Assembly (NCBI GenBank): GCA_013044175.1
Contig: JABEUY010000061.1
Span: forward strand, 1-37,971
Direction: 5' to 3'
Length of the DNA stretch: 37,971 nt
Origin: Bacilli bacterium
GTDB lineage: Bacteria > Bacillota > Bacilli > Alicyclobacillales > SLC66
The position numbers and the translations under genes are program-made. Position 1 is the stretch's first letter. The number at the start of each line of letters is the position of its first letter. Below, piece after piece: positions 1-7,520 of the stretch. Below the pieces are notes generated by a model. It was not told where the DNA came from and ran no database searches. It was given only the letters and a program-made list of their open reading frames with translations.

Positions 1-64
1 TCCACCGTTTACCCAAAAGTTGAAATGCCGCTTCGAATTTTGGGCACAACTTTTCATCATGCAT
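1..64 (-). CDS. HxlR-family winged-helix regulator, 5' end only
   Basis: Only the first 21 codons lie in the window; the gene runs off the left edge. The start ATG is at 64-62. A very good ribosome site, AAGGAGG on the minus strand (74-80), sits 9 bases before it. The visible protein begins MHDEKLCPKFEAAFQLLGKR. The pattern of a Cys-Pro followed by a helix ending L-L-G-K-R-W is the usual N-terminus of HxlR/YodB/YdeP-type MarR-like regulators, where this cysteine can be a redox or electrophile sensor. This is family knowledge applied to a short fragment. The target genes are not visible. The direct repeats at 95-122 are the most likely autoregulatory site. Confidence 0.75.
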   Translation of the reverse strand, partial: MHDEKLCPKFEAAFQLLGKRW

Positions 65-86
65 GCGAATACGCCTCCTTGAAGAT

Positions 87-122
87 ATAATACCATAAGC
101 CACTAGAAATTGATAAGCCACT
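87..122 (-). promoter_or_regulatory. Putative hxlR promoter with tandem direct repeats
   Basis: On the minus strand a -10-like TATTAT (87-92) lies upstream of the HxlR-type gene. Two perfect copies of ATAAGCCACT (plus-strand reading) lie at 95-104 and 113-122, repeating every 18 bases, so they flank and overlap the expected -35 region. I see no good -35 hexamer. Repeats placed like this fit an operator for the regulator itself, which is inference. Confidence 0.4.
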
Positions 123-143
123 TAATTGTATTGTTTTTACGAA

Positions 144-989
144 CTATTTATGGCTATCGACAAAATCGCGAATCACGCTAGCATACCGCTCAATTTGTTC
201 GATATGAATATTATGCCCTGTATGCGCAAACGTGCAAGCTTGAAATTTCGAATTTTTTTCAAGCATCTTATGGGCGATTGAAGAAAATTTCCCATCTAAT
301 TCACCTGTCATGATCAGCGTGGGTCTATTCAAGGTAATGAGACGCTCCCAATATGAAGGTTGTGCTCCTGTTCCGATACCAAGCAGACTCATTGCTACAC
401 CGCGCGCACGTTGTCGTAAACGCGTCCTTCTTTGCCTTTCCCACACACATTGCAAAAGTTTTTTTTGTGAAGCAAATAAAGGTGTAGTTTCCCAAGTAGC
501 GACAAATTTCTGCATACCATCGTTCAATAACCGTTCCGCTAAGCGTCTGTCTTGTTCGATGCGAAGATCGCGTTCCTCTGCTGTAGCTAATCCAGGCGAT
601 GCGCTTTCGAGAACTAACGAAACGACATGTTGTGGATAGCGTAGCGCAAAAGCGAGCGCAATGCGCCCGCCCATCGAATAGCCACACAGATGCACTTTAG
701 GCAGTGATAAGTGCATCAACAACGCATGAAGATCACAAAGCGTCTGCGCCATCGTCATTCTTCGAACATTGGCTGGGATCGCAGAACGACCATGTCCAAG
801 AAAATCGACAGCTAGCACGTAATGATTCTTAGCCAAGCGTTTCAGCAAAGGTTTGAAATCTTCCCCTTCCCCTAAAAAGCCATGGAGAAAAAGTATAGGT
901 GTGCTTGTACGATGCCCAGCGCTATGAACACGATACAACTGATGACGAAGTAAATACGTGCGTGTTGTTACAACAACATCATTTCTCAT
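144..989 (-). CDS. menH: MenH, 2-succinyl-6-hydroxy-2,4-cyclohexadiene-1-carboxylate (SHCHC) synthase
   Basis: This is an alpha/beta-hydrolase of the menaquinone pathway, which removes pyruvate from the MenD product SEPHCHC. The sequence shows the oxyanion-loop LFLHGFLG near the N-terminus, the nucleophile elbow GYSMGGR, an acidic-turn candidate in TGELDGK, and the catalytic histidine in HTGHNIHIEQ. The assignment to MenH, rather than a generic hydrolase, rests on its position directly after menD. I chose the ATG at 989, which overlaps the menD stop as ATGA, the same arrangement as menF-menD. A GTG at 1010 would add 7 residues and is possible, since neither start has a well-spaced ribosome site. 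No clear terminator follows the gene. Confidence 0.85.
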   Translation of the reverse strand: MRNDVVVTTRTYLLRHQLYRVHSAGHRTSTPILFLHGFLGEGEDFKPLLKRLAKNHYVLAVDFLGHGRSAIPANVRRMTMAQTLCDLHALLMHLSLPKVHLCGYSMGGRIALAFALRYPQHVVSLVLESASPGLATAEERDLRIEQDRRLAERLLNDGMQKFVATWETTPLFASQKKLLQCVWERQRRTRLRQRARGVAMSLLGIGTGAQPSYWERLITLNRPTLIMTGELDGKFSSIAHKMLEKNSKFQACTFAHTGHNIHIEQIERYASVIRDFVDSHK

Positions 990-2713
990 CCTTTTGTAAC
1001 CGCAAGACACTGTTGTTTAATCTCTTCATGAATCATAGCATTGCGATTTTTATCAAAACGCAAATGCAAAACATCAACGCCATCGCGATTTGTCGCAGCC
1101 TCAAGTGCGTCGGCCAAGTCTGCAAGAGAAGCTACCTGCTGATACCGCGCATGAAAGCCTTGAACAATTCCTTCAAAAGCAGTGCCATGTGACGTGGTAA
1201 AATAATCGAGCACATCGGGTTCATTGGCTTGCGAAAGCATCGTAAAAATCCCACCACCATCGTTATCCACAAGGACAATCGTGAGCGACAACGCATAACG
1301 ATGCGCAATCAGCAGACCTGTCAGATCATGATAAAACGATACGTCGCCAAGCAACAACACGACAGGACCATCATAACTTGCTGCTATACCAAGGGCCGTC
1401 GATGTAATCCCATCGATGCCACTCACACCGCGATTACCATAAAACTGAAACGTTCGATTCGTCTTTGCAAAAAAACTATCCACATCGCGAATGGGCATGC
1501 TGTTGCCGACAAACAGTGCCGAACCTTGCGGTAAGACTTGCGAAAGTACGAGCGCAACGCCACCTTCAAAATCAGCAGGGTACTTTTCTAACAGCGTTTG
1601 ACGTAGTCGATCAATCGCCTCGTTGGCAACTTGCCAACGCTTTGTATATACATTGTCAGTCAGAGAGCGATCCATCACTTGTCGGCAAAGTCGTTCACAC
1701 GTTTCTTTGGGGTCGGCAAAAACCACCTCAGTCGCTGTAAACCAAGGATTGATCCAATGAGCATGATGAGTATCAAAGACAACATGACGAAAATCATGAC
1801 GAAAATGCGCTAAAAATAAAGCTAACGCTTTTGACGTTGGTGTGTGACCAAACGAAAGGAGCACCTTAGGTTTTAACGAGGCATACAGTGCCGTATCACG
1901 TAAAAACAAATCGTAGCCATCGATGACAAGCGATGGGGTATCGCCGAGCGCTCGCTGTTGTGATAATGGATCAGCAAGGATGGGGTAACCCGTTTTCTCG
2001 GCAAGTCGTCGAATCGCCCATGCTGTCTCTTGATCATCCATCGGCCCACAAAGAATGAGACCATCCGTTTCTTGATCGATCCAATTTGCGATCGTCGTGA
2101 TCGTCGCTTCACTCGCCGTCGAATAACTGGATAAAATCGAAGGAACCGTCGGATACTGCTCATCTTGAGCAAGTGGTGGAAGCAACGGTTCACGAAATGG
2201 GAAATTCACCGCCACCGGTCCTTTAGGCTCGCTTTGCGCCAAACCGACTAGCCGTGTGGCAGTCTGCAGTACGTGCGCCAATAAGGCAGGATTTCCGTCA
2301 GGCGTTGGCATCGTGAACGAAGCTTTGACATGTGTACCATACAGTTTCGTTTGATCTACCGTCTGTGGACTGCCGATACCGATTAACTCAGGTGGTCGAT
2401 CTGCCGTGATCACAAGAAGAGGAACCCGCGATAATGAAGCCTCCATAATCGCAGGCAAATAATTAGCCGTTGATGTCCCAGACGTACAGATCAAGGCAAC
2501 TGTTTGTTGTAACACGCGCGCTTGTCCCAAAGCAAAAAAAGCGGCAGAGCGTTCATCCAATAACGTAAAAGAACGAAGTCTAGGATGACGTGCAACAGCA
2601 ACCGTAAGCGGGGTAGATCGCGAACCTGGTGAGATGCAAAATGTAGTCACACCAGCTTGATAGAGGGCGTCGATAAACGCCGTCACAACGTAAAGCGGAT
2701 TATCCTTTATCAT
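986..2713 (-). CDS. menD: MenD, SEPHCHC synthase (thiamine-diphosphate enzyme)
   Basis: This 575-residue ThDP enzyme condenses 2-oxoglutarate-derived succinic semialdehyde with isochorismate, the first committed step of menaquinone synthesis. The length is normal for the family. The N-terminal Pyr domain carries CISPGSRSTPLTVA. The C-terminal PP domain carries the Mg-ThDP motif GDVSFYHD (residues 456-463) followed by VDNDGGGIF. The start ATG at 2713 overlaps the menF stop as ATGA, and AAAGGAG lies about 8 bases upstream. The overlaps on both sides imply translational coupling in the operon. Expected location is the cytosol. Confidence 0.96.
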   Translation of the reverse strand: MIKDNPLYVVTAFIDALYQAGVTTFCISPGSRSTPLTVAVARHPRLRSFTLLDERSAAFFALGQARVLQQTVALICTSGTSTANYLPAIMEASLSRVPLLVITADRPPELIGIGSPQTVDQTKLYGTHVKASFTMPTPDGNPALLAHVLQTATRLVGLAQSEPKGPVAVNFPFREPLLPPLAQDEQYPTVPSILSSYSTASEATITTIANWIDQETDGLILCGPMDDQETAWAIRRLAEKTGYPILADPLSQQRALGDTPSLVIDGYDLFLRDTALYASLKPKVLLSFGHTPTSKALALFLAHFRHDFRHVVFDTHHAHWINPWFTATEVVFADPKETCERLCRQVMDRSLTDNVYTKRWQVANEAIDRLRQTLLEKYPADFEGGVALVLSQVLPQGSALFVGNSMPIRDVDSFFAKTNRTFQFYGNRGVSGIDGITSTALGIAASYDGPVVLLLGDVSFYHDLTGLLIAHRYALSLTIVLVDNDGGGIFTMLSQANEPDVLDYFTTSHGTAFEGIVQGFHARYQQVASLADLADALEAATNRDGVDVLHLRFDKNRNAMIHEEIKQQCLAVTKG

Positions 2714-4134
2714 TTTGCACTCTCCTTTTCGATGGCCATAAGCGCGTCGAGCATCGGTAGCAGCTTAAGCTCAGTTTCTTGCCCTTCTTCCATCGGTAAA
2801 GAATCTTGCGTAATACCGGCACCAGCAAATAAATGAGCAATTTTATCGCGAATGAGTGCCGAACGAAGTCCGACATACGCATCAAGATTACCGGCACCAT
2901 CGATCCAACCGATCGGAGCAGCATACCACCCTCGATCCATTCCTTCTTCTTCGCGAAGATAGTTCATCGCCTGCTCTTTGGGTAAGCCAGCAATCGCCGG
3001 TGTTGGATGTAAACGAGCTACAACCTCAAACGCCAATACATCTTTGGCAAGCGTACCTGTAACTGGCGTATAAAGATGCTGTAAAAAGCGCAACGCGCGA
3101 ATCGAGGGTTGTTCTGGAATGGTCAAGTTGTTTGTGATTTCGGTTAACGCTTCGCGCACACCTGTGACGACGTGCGCATGCTCTTCTCGATTTTTTGCAC
3201 TATGCAAAAGCGCGTCAGCAAGTTCTTGATCTCTTTGTTGGTCTTGACTCCTTGCCGTTGTACCAGCCAGACAGTCGACAAAAACTTCGCCTTGCCTTAC
3301 GGTCACAAGTCTCTCTGGAGTTGCTCCTAGAAACGTTTCTTCCTTGCGCTTGATCGCAAAAACAGCGCTTTGTAATTGCGTTTTTGCGAGCGTCTGTACC
3401 GCTTGCTTTGTCAATTGCGCATCTTGTAAAACAAGCGTCTCCCGACGAGCTAACACCACTTTTTTCAAACTGGTTTGTGATAACTTTTGCACAGCGCTAG
3501 CCACCAAATGTTCATAGTGTGCACGCGAATCGGAGGAACGCATCGATGGCCAAGATGGCATCGATGACACAATCGGCTTATTGAGCGCATTTTCAAAGGA
3601 TGTGAACTGATCGAGAAGTTGACTGGCCATCGCTTCGACGGACAGCGACGCGATGGACGTAGGCGATAACCAAGCCTGAAAAGCACATTGCGTTTCACCA
3701 GTTTTGCGTCTTGACAACACATATTTCGGCAGATACAGCCAACCATTTGGCCAATTTCGCCATACTTGATCAGCATCTCGATGGTGTGGATCAAAGGTGA
3801 GCGCAAAGAAAAAACGTACCGCTTCTCGGTTTTTCGCCATGATATGCTTCGTGAGGTTCGCATAAGCATTTTGCAGTTCATCGACAGGGCGATCAATGGT
3901 CGTTTCCACTTGATAGGCCACATCAAAGCCTGCGTATTGCGTTCCATCTTTGGGATCTTGCCAATATAAAGCGACGTCGTGCTGCTGACTGCCGTACACG
4001 TTCGTCAATTCACCATGTGGACTACTCGGAACCGCAAGATGAAACAAAAGTGGTGTCTGATGCTCACTCACCCACTTCACCGCTTGACGCAAAGCCATCA
4101 TCATGGAGGATAAAGTCGCCTCGGTCACACCCAT
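2710..4134 (-). CDS. menF: MenF, menaquinone-specific isochorismate synthase
   Basis: This 474-residue chorismate-binding enzyme converts chorismate to isochorismate. The C-terminal half carries the family signatures: KKVVLARRE, FLGATPERLV, the TARS segment of the active-site loop, and LHPTPAIAGLP. The final AGAGI segment is followed by a Glu-rich metal-binding region (EEGQETELKLL). The N-terminal third is the variable region typical of MenF/DhbC/EntC. The start at 4134 overlaps the last codons of menE by 10 bases and is preceded by AGGGAG about 8 bases away. Siderophore isochorismate synthases are the alternative, but the men operon context settles it. Confidence 0.95.
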   Translation of the reverse strand: MGVTEATLSSMMMALRQAVKWVSEHQTPLLFHLAVPSSPHGELTNVYGSQQHDVALYWQDPKDGTQYAGFDVAYQVETTIDRPVDELQNAYANLTKHIMAKNREAVRFFFALTFDPHHRDADQVWRNWPNGWLYLPKYVLSRRKTGETQCAFQAWLSPTSIASLSVEAMASQLLDQFTSFENALNKPIVSSMPSWPSMRSSDSRAHYEHLVASAVQKLSQTSLKKVVLARRETLVLQDAQLTKQAVQTLAKTQLQSAVFAIKRKEETFLGATPERLVTVRQGEVFVDCLAGTTARSQDQQRDQELADALLHSAKNREEHAHVVTGVREALTEITNNLTIPEQPSIRALRFLQHLYTPVTGTLAKDVLAFEVVARLHPTPAIAGLPKEQAMNYLREEEGMDRGWYAAPIGWIDGAGNLDAYVGLRSALIRDKIAHLFAGAGITQDSLPMEEGQETELKLLPMLDALMAIEKESAK

Positions 4135-5618
4135 GTTAAGAGCTCCCTTCGCAACAATTTTGCCGAAGCATTACGCGGCAAAGCTTCAACAAAACGTATT
4201 TCTTTCGGTACTTTATAGTGCGCTACATGCTGTTCACAAAAATGAATAAGTACTTCTTGCGTAATCGTACCAACATACTCTTCTAAAACGACAAAGGCGA
4301 TCGGTACTTGATCATAGCGCGCATCCGCTTTCCCTACGACGCCGACTTCCTTCACACCTTCATACGTCATCAAAACGGATTCGATTTCGGCAGGATAGAC
4401 ATTTTCTCCGCCCGATACGATCAAATCATGCATGCGGTCCAACACGAACAGATAGCCTTGATCGTCGACATACCCGAGATCGCCAGTATGAAACCATCCA
4501 TCCGAAAATGCTTTTCTAGTCGCTTCTTCCTGGTGATAATAGCCATCGATCACCGTCGGACCACGCACGACGATCTCACCGGGCGTATTCGGTGGTAAAG
4601 ACTGCCCATTTTCGTCGAGAATACAAAGTTCATTTTGCACTAAAGGTTTTCCTGCGGAACCAAACTTGCGCAAACTGTCGCGTGGCGCTAACGTGCTAAA
4701 CTGCGCATTCGTTTCGGTCATGCCGTATGTCTGCGAGACAGGAACGCCGAGTTCTTTGGCGCGCATTAACAGCGGCATTGACACGGGACCTCCACCAAGT
4801 AAAACACAGCGTAGGCGCTCATGATAACCTTGCTCACGTCCTTGCAACATGCGTGAAAGCATCGCAGGTACCACCGACACCAAAGTCACCTGACCTTGCG
4901 TTAAAAGGCAGTTAAAAATCTGTTCATCAAAACGTTCCATGATATAAGCTGTCGTGCCATAAATGACAGAACGCATCAAGACACCTTGGCCACCCACATG
5001 AAAAAGTGGCATGGCAGTCAGCCACACCTCATGTTCGTCAAGACCTAGGCGAAAAGCGGACATCATCGCCGCATACAGATGATGCTCATATGAAATCATC
5101 GCGCCTTTCGGCTTGCCTGTCGTTCCCGATGTGTAGATGATCGTCGCAATTGCCTTAAGAGCAATTCCCTCTGGCGCGACCAAGGCTCCGACTGATTGAG
5201 AAAGTGTCAGTGCGTTGAGCTTTGCACGCTCGATCACACCATAGGTGCCTATTTTTATCGCACATACTTCCCGTACTTTTTGCAAGCGCAGAGCATGCCC
5301 TTCATCGACAAAAAAAGCATCGATGCCGACATCTTGGCATTGCCAAGCGATTTCACCGTCCAACAGACGCGTATTGATCGGAATAAGAATGCCTTCAATA
5401 AAACGAACTGCATGCGTCAACGCTGCAAAAATAAGCGGATCACGCGCAAGCAGGGCGATCTTCGAGGATCGCCCTAATCCAATCTCTTGAAGATAAGCAG
5501 CCAAATGACTTGTCATCGTCGCTAATTGAGCATACGAATAAGCACCGTGTTCATCGATCAGTGCCGTCTTTTCTTCATGGCGTAATAGCCATAACCAATC
5601 AGGAATGCGTGCTTGCAT
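4125..5618 (-). CDS. menE: MenE, o-succinylbenzoate-CoA ligase
   Basis: This 497-residue adenylate-forming enzyme activates o-succinylbenzoate with ATP and CoA. The P-loop-like A3 motif YTSGTTGKPKG is at residues 162-172. The second adenylation motif shows as QTYGMTE, followed by GWFHTGDLGYVD and the hinge region DRMHDLIVSGGENVYP. The invariant C-terminal lysine is present in NASAKLLRRE. The gene starts 15 bases after menB and overlaps menF at its 3' end. The ribosome site before the ATG at 5618 is weak, which suggests coupling to menB translation. The MenC enzyme that supplies its substrate is not encoded nearby. Confidence 0.95.
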   Translation of the reverse strand: MQARIPDWLWLLRHEEKTALIDEHGAYSYAQLATMTSHLAAYLQEIGLGRSSKIALLARDPLIFAALTHAVRFIEGILIPINTRLLDGEIAWQCQDVGIDAFFVDEGHALRLQKVREVCAIKIGTYGVIERAKLNALTLSQSVGALVAPEGIALKAIATIIYTSGTTGKPKGAMISYEHHLYAAMMSAFRLGLDEHEVWLTAMPLFHVGGQGVLMRSVIYGTTAYIMERFDEQIFNCLLTQGQVTLVSVVPAMLSRMLQGREQGYHERLRCVLLGGGPVSMPLLMRAKELGVPVSQTYGMTETNAQFSTLAPRDSLRKFGSAGKPLVQNELCILDENGQSLPPNTPGEIVVRGPTVIDGYYHQEEATRKAFSDGWFHTGDLGYVDDQGYLFVLDRMHDLIVSGGENVYPAEIESVLMTYEGVKEVGVVGKADARYDQVPIAFVVLEEYVGTITQEVLIHFCEQHVAHYKVPKEIRFVEALPRNASAKLLRRELLTWV

Positions 5619-5633
5619 ACTAGTACCCAGCTT

Positions 5634-6446
5634 TCAAGGTAAACGAGGAAATTGGCTAAAGTCCGGTTGACGCTTCTCTAAAAATGCATTTTTACCTTCA
5701 TGCGCCTCTTCGGTCATATAAAACATCATCGTCGCGTCGCCGGCCATCTGTTGCAATCCCGCTAGGCCGTCTGTATCCACATTGAACGAAGCTTTTAAGA
5801 AACGAATCGCCATCGGGCTTTTCGTCAAAACTTCTTTCGCCCATTGCACCGCTTCATCTTGCAGTTGATCGACAGGAACGACCGTGTTGACAAGCCCCAT
5901 GTCAAGCGCCTCTTGCGCGCCATATTGACGGCACAAAAACCAAATTTCTTTCGCTTTTTTCATGCCAACCGTCCGTGCGAGAATACCCGTCCCATACCCC
6001 GCATCGAAACTGCCCACTTTCGGTCCTGTTTGACCAAAAACAGCATTGTCGGCTGCAATCGTGAGATCACAAACGAGATGAAGCACATGGCCGCCACCGA
6101 TCGCATAACCAGCTACAGCCGCAATGACGACTTTAGGCAACAAACGAATCTGGCGTTGCAAATCTAAGACATTAAGACGCGGAATTTCGTCCGCGCCAAC
6201 ATAACCACCGATACCGCGAACGCGTTGATCGCCACCGGAACAAAACGCTTTATCCCCTTCTCCGGTGAAGATGACCGCACCAATGGATGCGTCATCTCGC
6301 ACATGCGCAAACGCATCGATCAATTCTTCGACCGTTTTTGGACGAAAAGCATTGCGTACTTCAGGGCGATTGATCGTGATTTTAGCGATACCTTCAGCCA
6401 CTTCATAACGAATATCTTCATAGACCTTCTTCGTTTCCCAATTCAT
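5634..6446 (-). CDS. menB: MenB, 1,4-dihydroxy-2-naphthoyl-CoA synthase
   Basis: This 270-residue crotonase-fold enzyme closes the second naphthoquinone ring. Signatures are [17 protein letters not shown] (residues 68-84), the oxyanion segment AIGGGH (115-120), and [14 protein letters not shown] (139-152), ending in the MenB-type [12 protein letters not shown]. The glycine in QTG is the residue seen in bicarbonate-dependent (type I) MenB proteins; type II enzymes have an acidic residue there. That reading is from family knowledge. It is the first gene of the operon, with AGGGAGG about 8 bases before the ATG. Confidence 0.97.
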   Translation of the reverse strand: MNWETKKVYEDIRYEVAEGIAKITINRPEVRNAFRPKTVEELIDAFAHVRDDASIGAVIFTGEGDKAFCSGGDQRVRGIGGYVGADEIPRLNVLDLQRQIRLLPKVVIAAVAGYAIGGGHVLHLVCDLTIAADNAVFGQTGPKVGSFDAGYGTGILARTVGMKKAKEIWFLCRQYGAQEALDMGLVNTVVPVDQLQDEAVQWAKEVLTKSPMAIRFLKASFNVDTDGLAGLQQMAGDATMMFYMTEEAHEGKNAFLEKRQPDFSQFPRLP

Positions 6447-6575
6447 CGTATTGCCTCCCTAACACATTCCGACTCACCAGTCTGTAAACGTAGTATACCA
6501 GAGTAACTAGGACTTGCACCACTTGTTGAAGAGGAATTCCTATGCTATCTTGTAGCCTGAGGTGAAGTAACGACT
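6447..6575. promoter_or_regulatory. Divergent menB / menA promoter region
   Basis: This 129-base region separates two genes of one pathway. For the men operon (minus strand) there is an extended -10, TGGTATACT, with its hexamer at 6492-6497, and only a weak -35. For menA (plus strand) a weak pair is TTGTTG (6523-6528) and TATCTT (6546-6551), 17 bases apart. The menA ribosome site GAGGTGA is at 6559-6565. No long dyad is evident. Confidence 0.45.
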
Positions 6576-7463
6576 ATGTCTATCAAACGCAATCTCGGCC
6601 TCTTATGGCGACTTTTACGCCCGCCCACACTGACCGCATCGATCGCACCAGTTCTCGTTGGAACTGGCTTAGCTTTTCATCATTCAGCGTTTCATCTTGG
6701 TCTGTTTCTTGCGATGCTGATCGCATCGATGATGATTCAATCGGTCGCCAATATGATCAACGAATACTATGATTTTAAACGCGGCTTAGATAATGAGCAT
6801 ATGGTCGGTATCGCTGGTACGATCGTGCGTGACAATGTTCAACCACAAACCGTCCTTAAAGTCGCTTGGACATTTCTCGCGATCTCCGCCTTACTCGGTC
6901 TCTATATCGCCATCTCGACGTCTTGGTGGGTGGTCGTCGCTGGCTTAGGTAGCATGATCTTTATGTATCTCTATAGTTCTGGACCAAAACCGATCTCTTC
7001 CACGCCATTTGGTGAAGTCACCGCGGGCATCGTGATGGGGCCTGTGATCGTGCTGATCAGCTACTATATCCAAGCGGGTTCTCTCAATACCCGTGCTGTA
7101 CTGACTTCCCTTCCGATCGCCATCTTGATCGGTTCGATTTTAATGGCCAACAACATTCGCGACATCTTGCATGACATCGAAGGTGGTCGTAAGACCTTAC
7201 CGATCGTCGTCGGTCGTGAACGGGCGATCAATTTGCTGAAGTTTGTCGCTCTGATCGCGTATGGCATTATCATTTTTCTAAGTATCTTCGGTCAGCTACC
7301 ACTTTATAGCTTGATCACGTTACTCTCTGTTCCTCTCGCGCTACAAGGTCCTATGCTCTTTAGTAAAACGAAAGAACCTGCCGAATTACAGGGAGCCTTT
7401 AAGAAAGTTTCGCAGACGTTAATCGTATTTTCCGCTTTGCTCTTTCTCAGTATGATCCTGTAA
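6576..7463 (+). CDS. menA: MenA, 1,4-dihydroxy-2-naphthoate polyprenyltransferase
   Basis: This 295-residue UbiA-family membrane prenyltransferase attaches the isoprenoid tail to DHNA to give demethylmenaquinone. Both Asp-rich metal/prenyl-diphosphate motifs are visible: NMINEYYDFKRGLD (residues 59-72) and NNIRDILHDIEGGRKTLP (192-209). Several hydrophobic segments, about eight, are spread along the protein. It is transcribed away from menB, so the whole visible pathway is fed from one intergenic region. The start at 6576 has GAGGTGA ten bases upstream. The gene ends against the shared terminator at 7485-7520. Confidence 0.96.
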   Translation: MSIKRNLGLLWRLLRPPTLTASIAPVLVGTGLAFHHSAFHLGLFLAMLIASMMIQSVANMINEYYDFKRGLDNEHMVGIAGTIVRDNVQPQTVLKVAWTFLAISALLGLYIAISTSWWVVVAGLGSMIFMYLYSSGPKPISSTPFGEVTAGIVMGPVIVLISYYIQAGSLNTRAVLTSLPIAILIGSILMANNIRDILHDIEGGRKTLPIVVGRERAINLLKFVALIAYGIIIFLSIFGQLPLYSLITLLSVPLALQGPMLFSKTKEPAELQGAFKKVSQTLIVFSALLFLSMIL

Positions 7464-7484
7464 CCGACTTAGTCTGCAAGGCAA

Positions 7485-7520
7485 AAAGGTGTGTGAACAT
7501 TCCTACGTTCACACACCTTT
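7485..7520. terminator. Bidirectional terminator between menA and the kdp operon
   Basis: A perfect 14-bp inverted repeat (7485-7498 and 7507-7520) closes an 8-base loop. On the minus strand the stem runs into TTTTTGCC, a classic intrinsic terminator for the kdp operon. On the plus strand the tail is only moderately T-rich, for menA. The last four codons of the minus-strand kdpD-like gene (through 7509) lie inside the stem. Confidence 0.85.
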
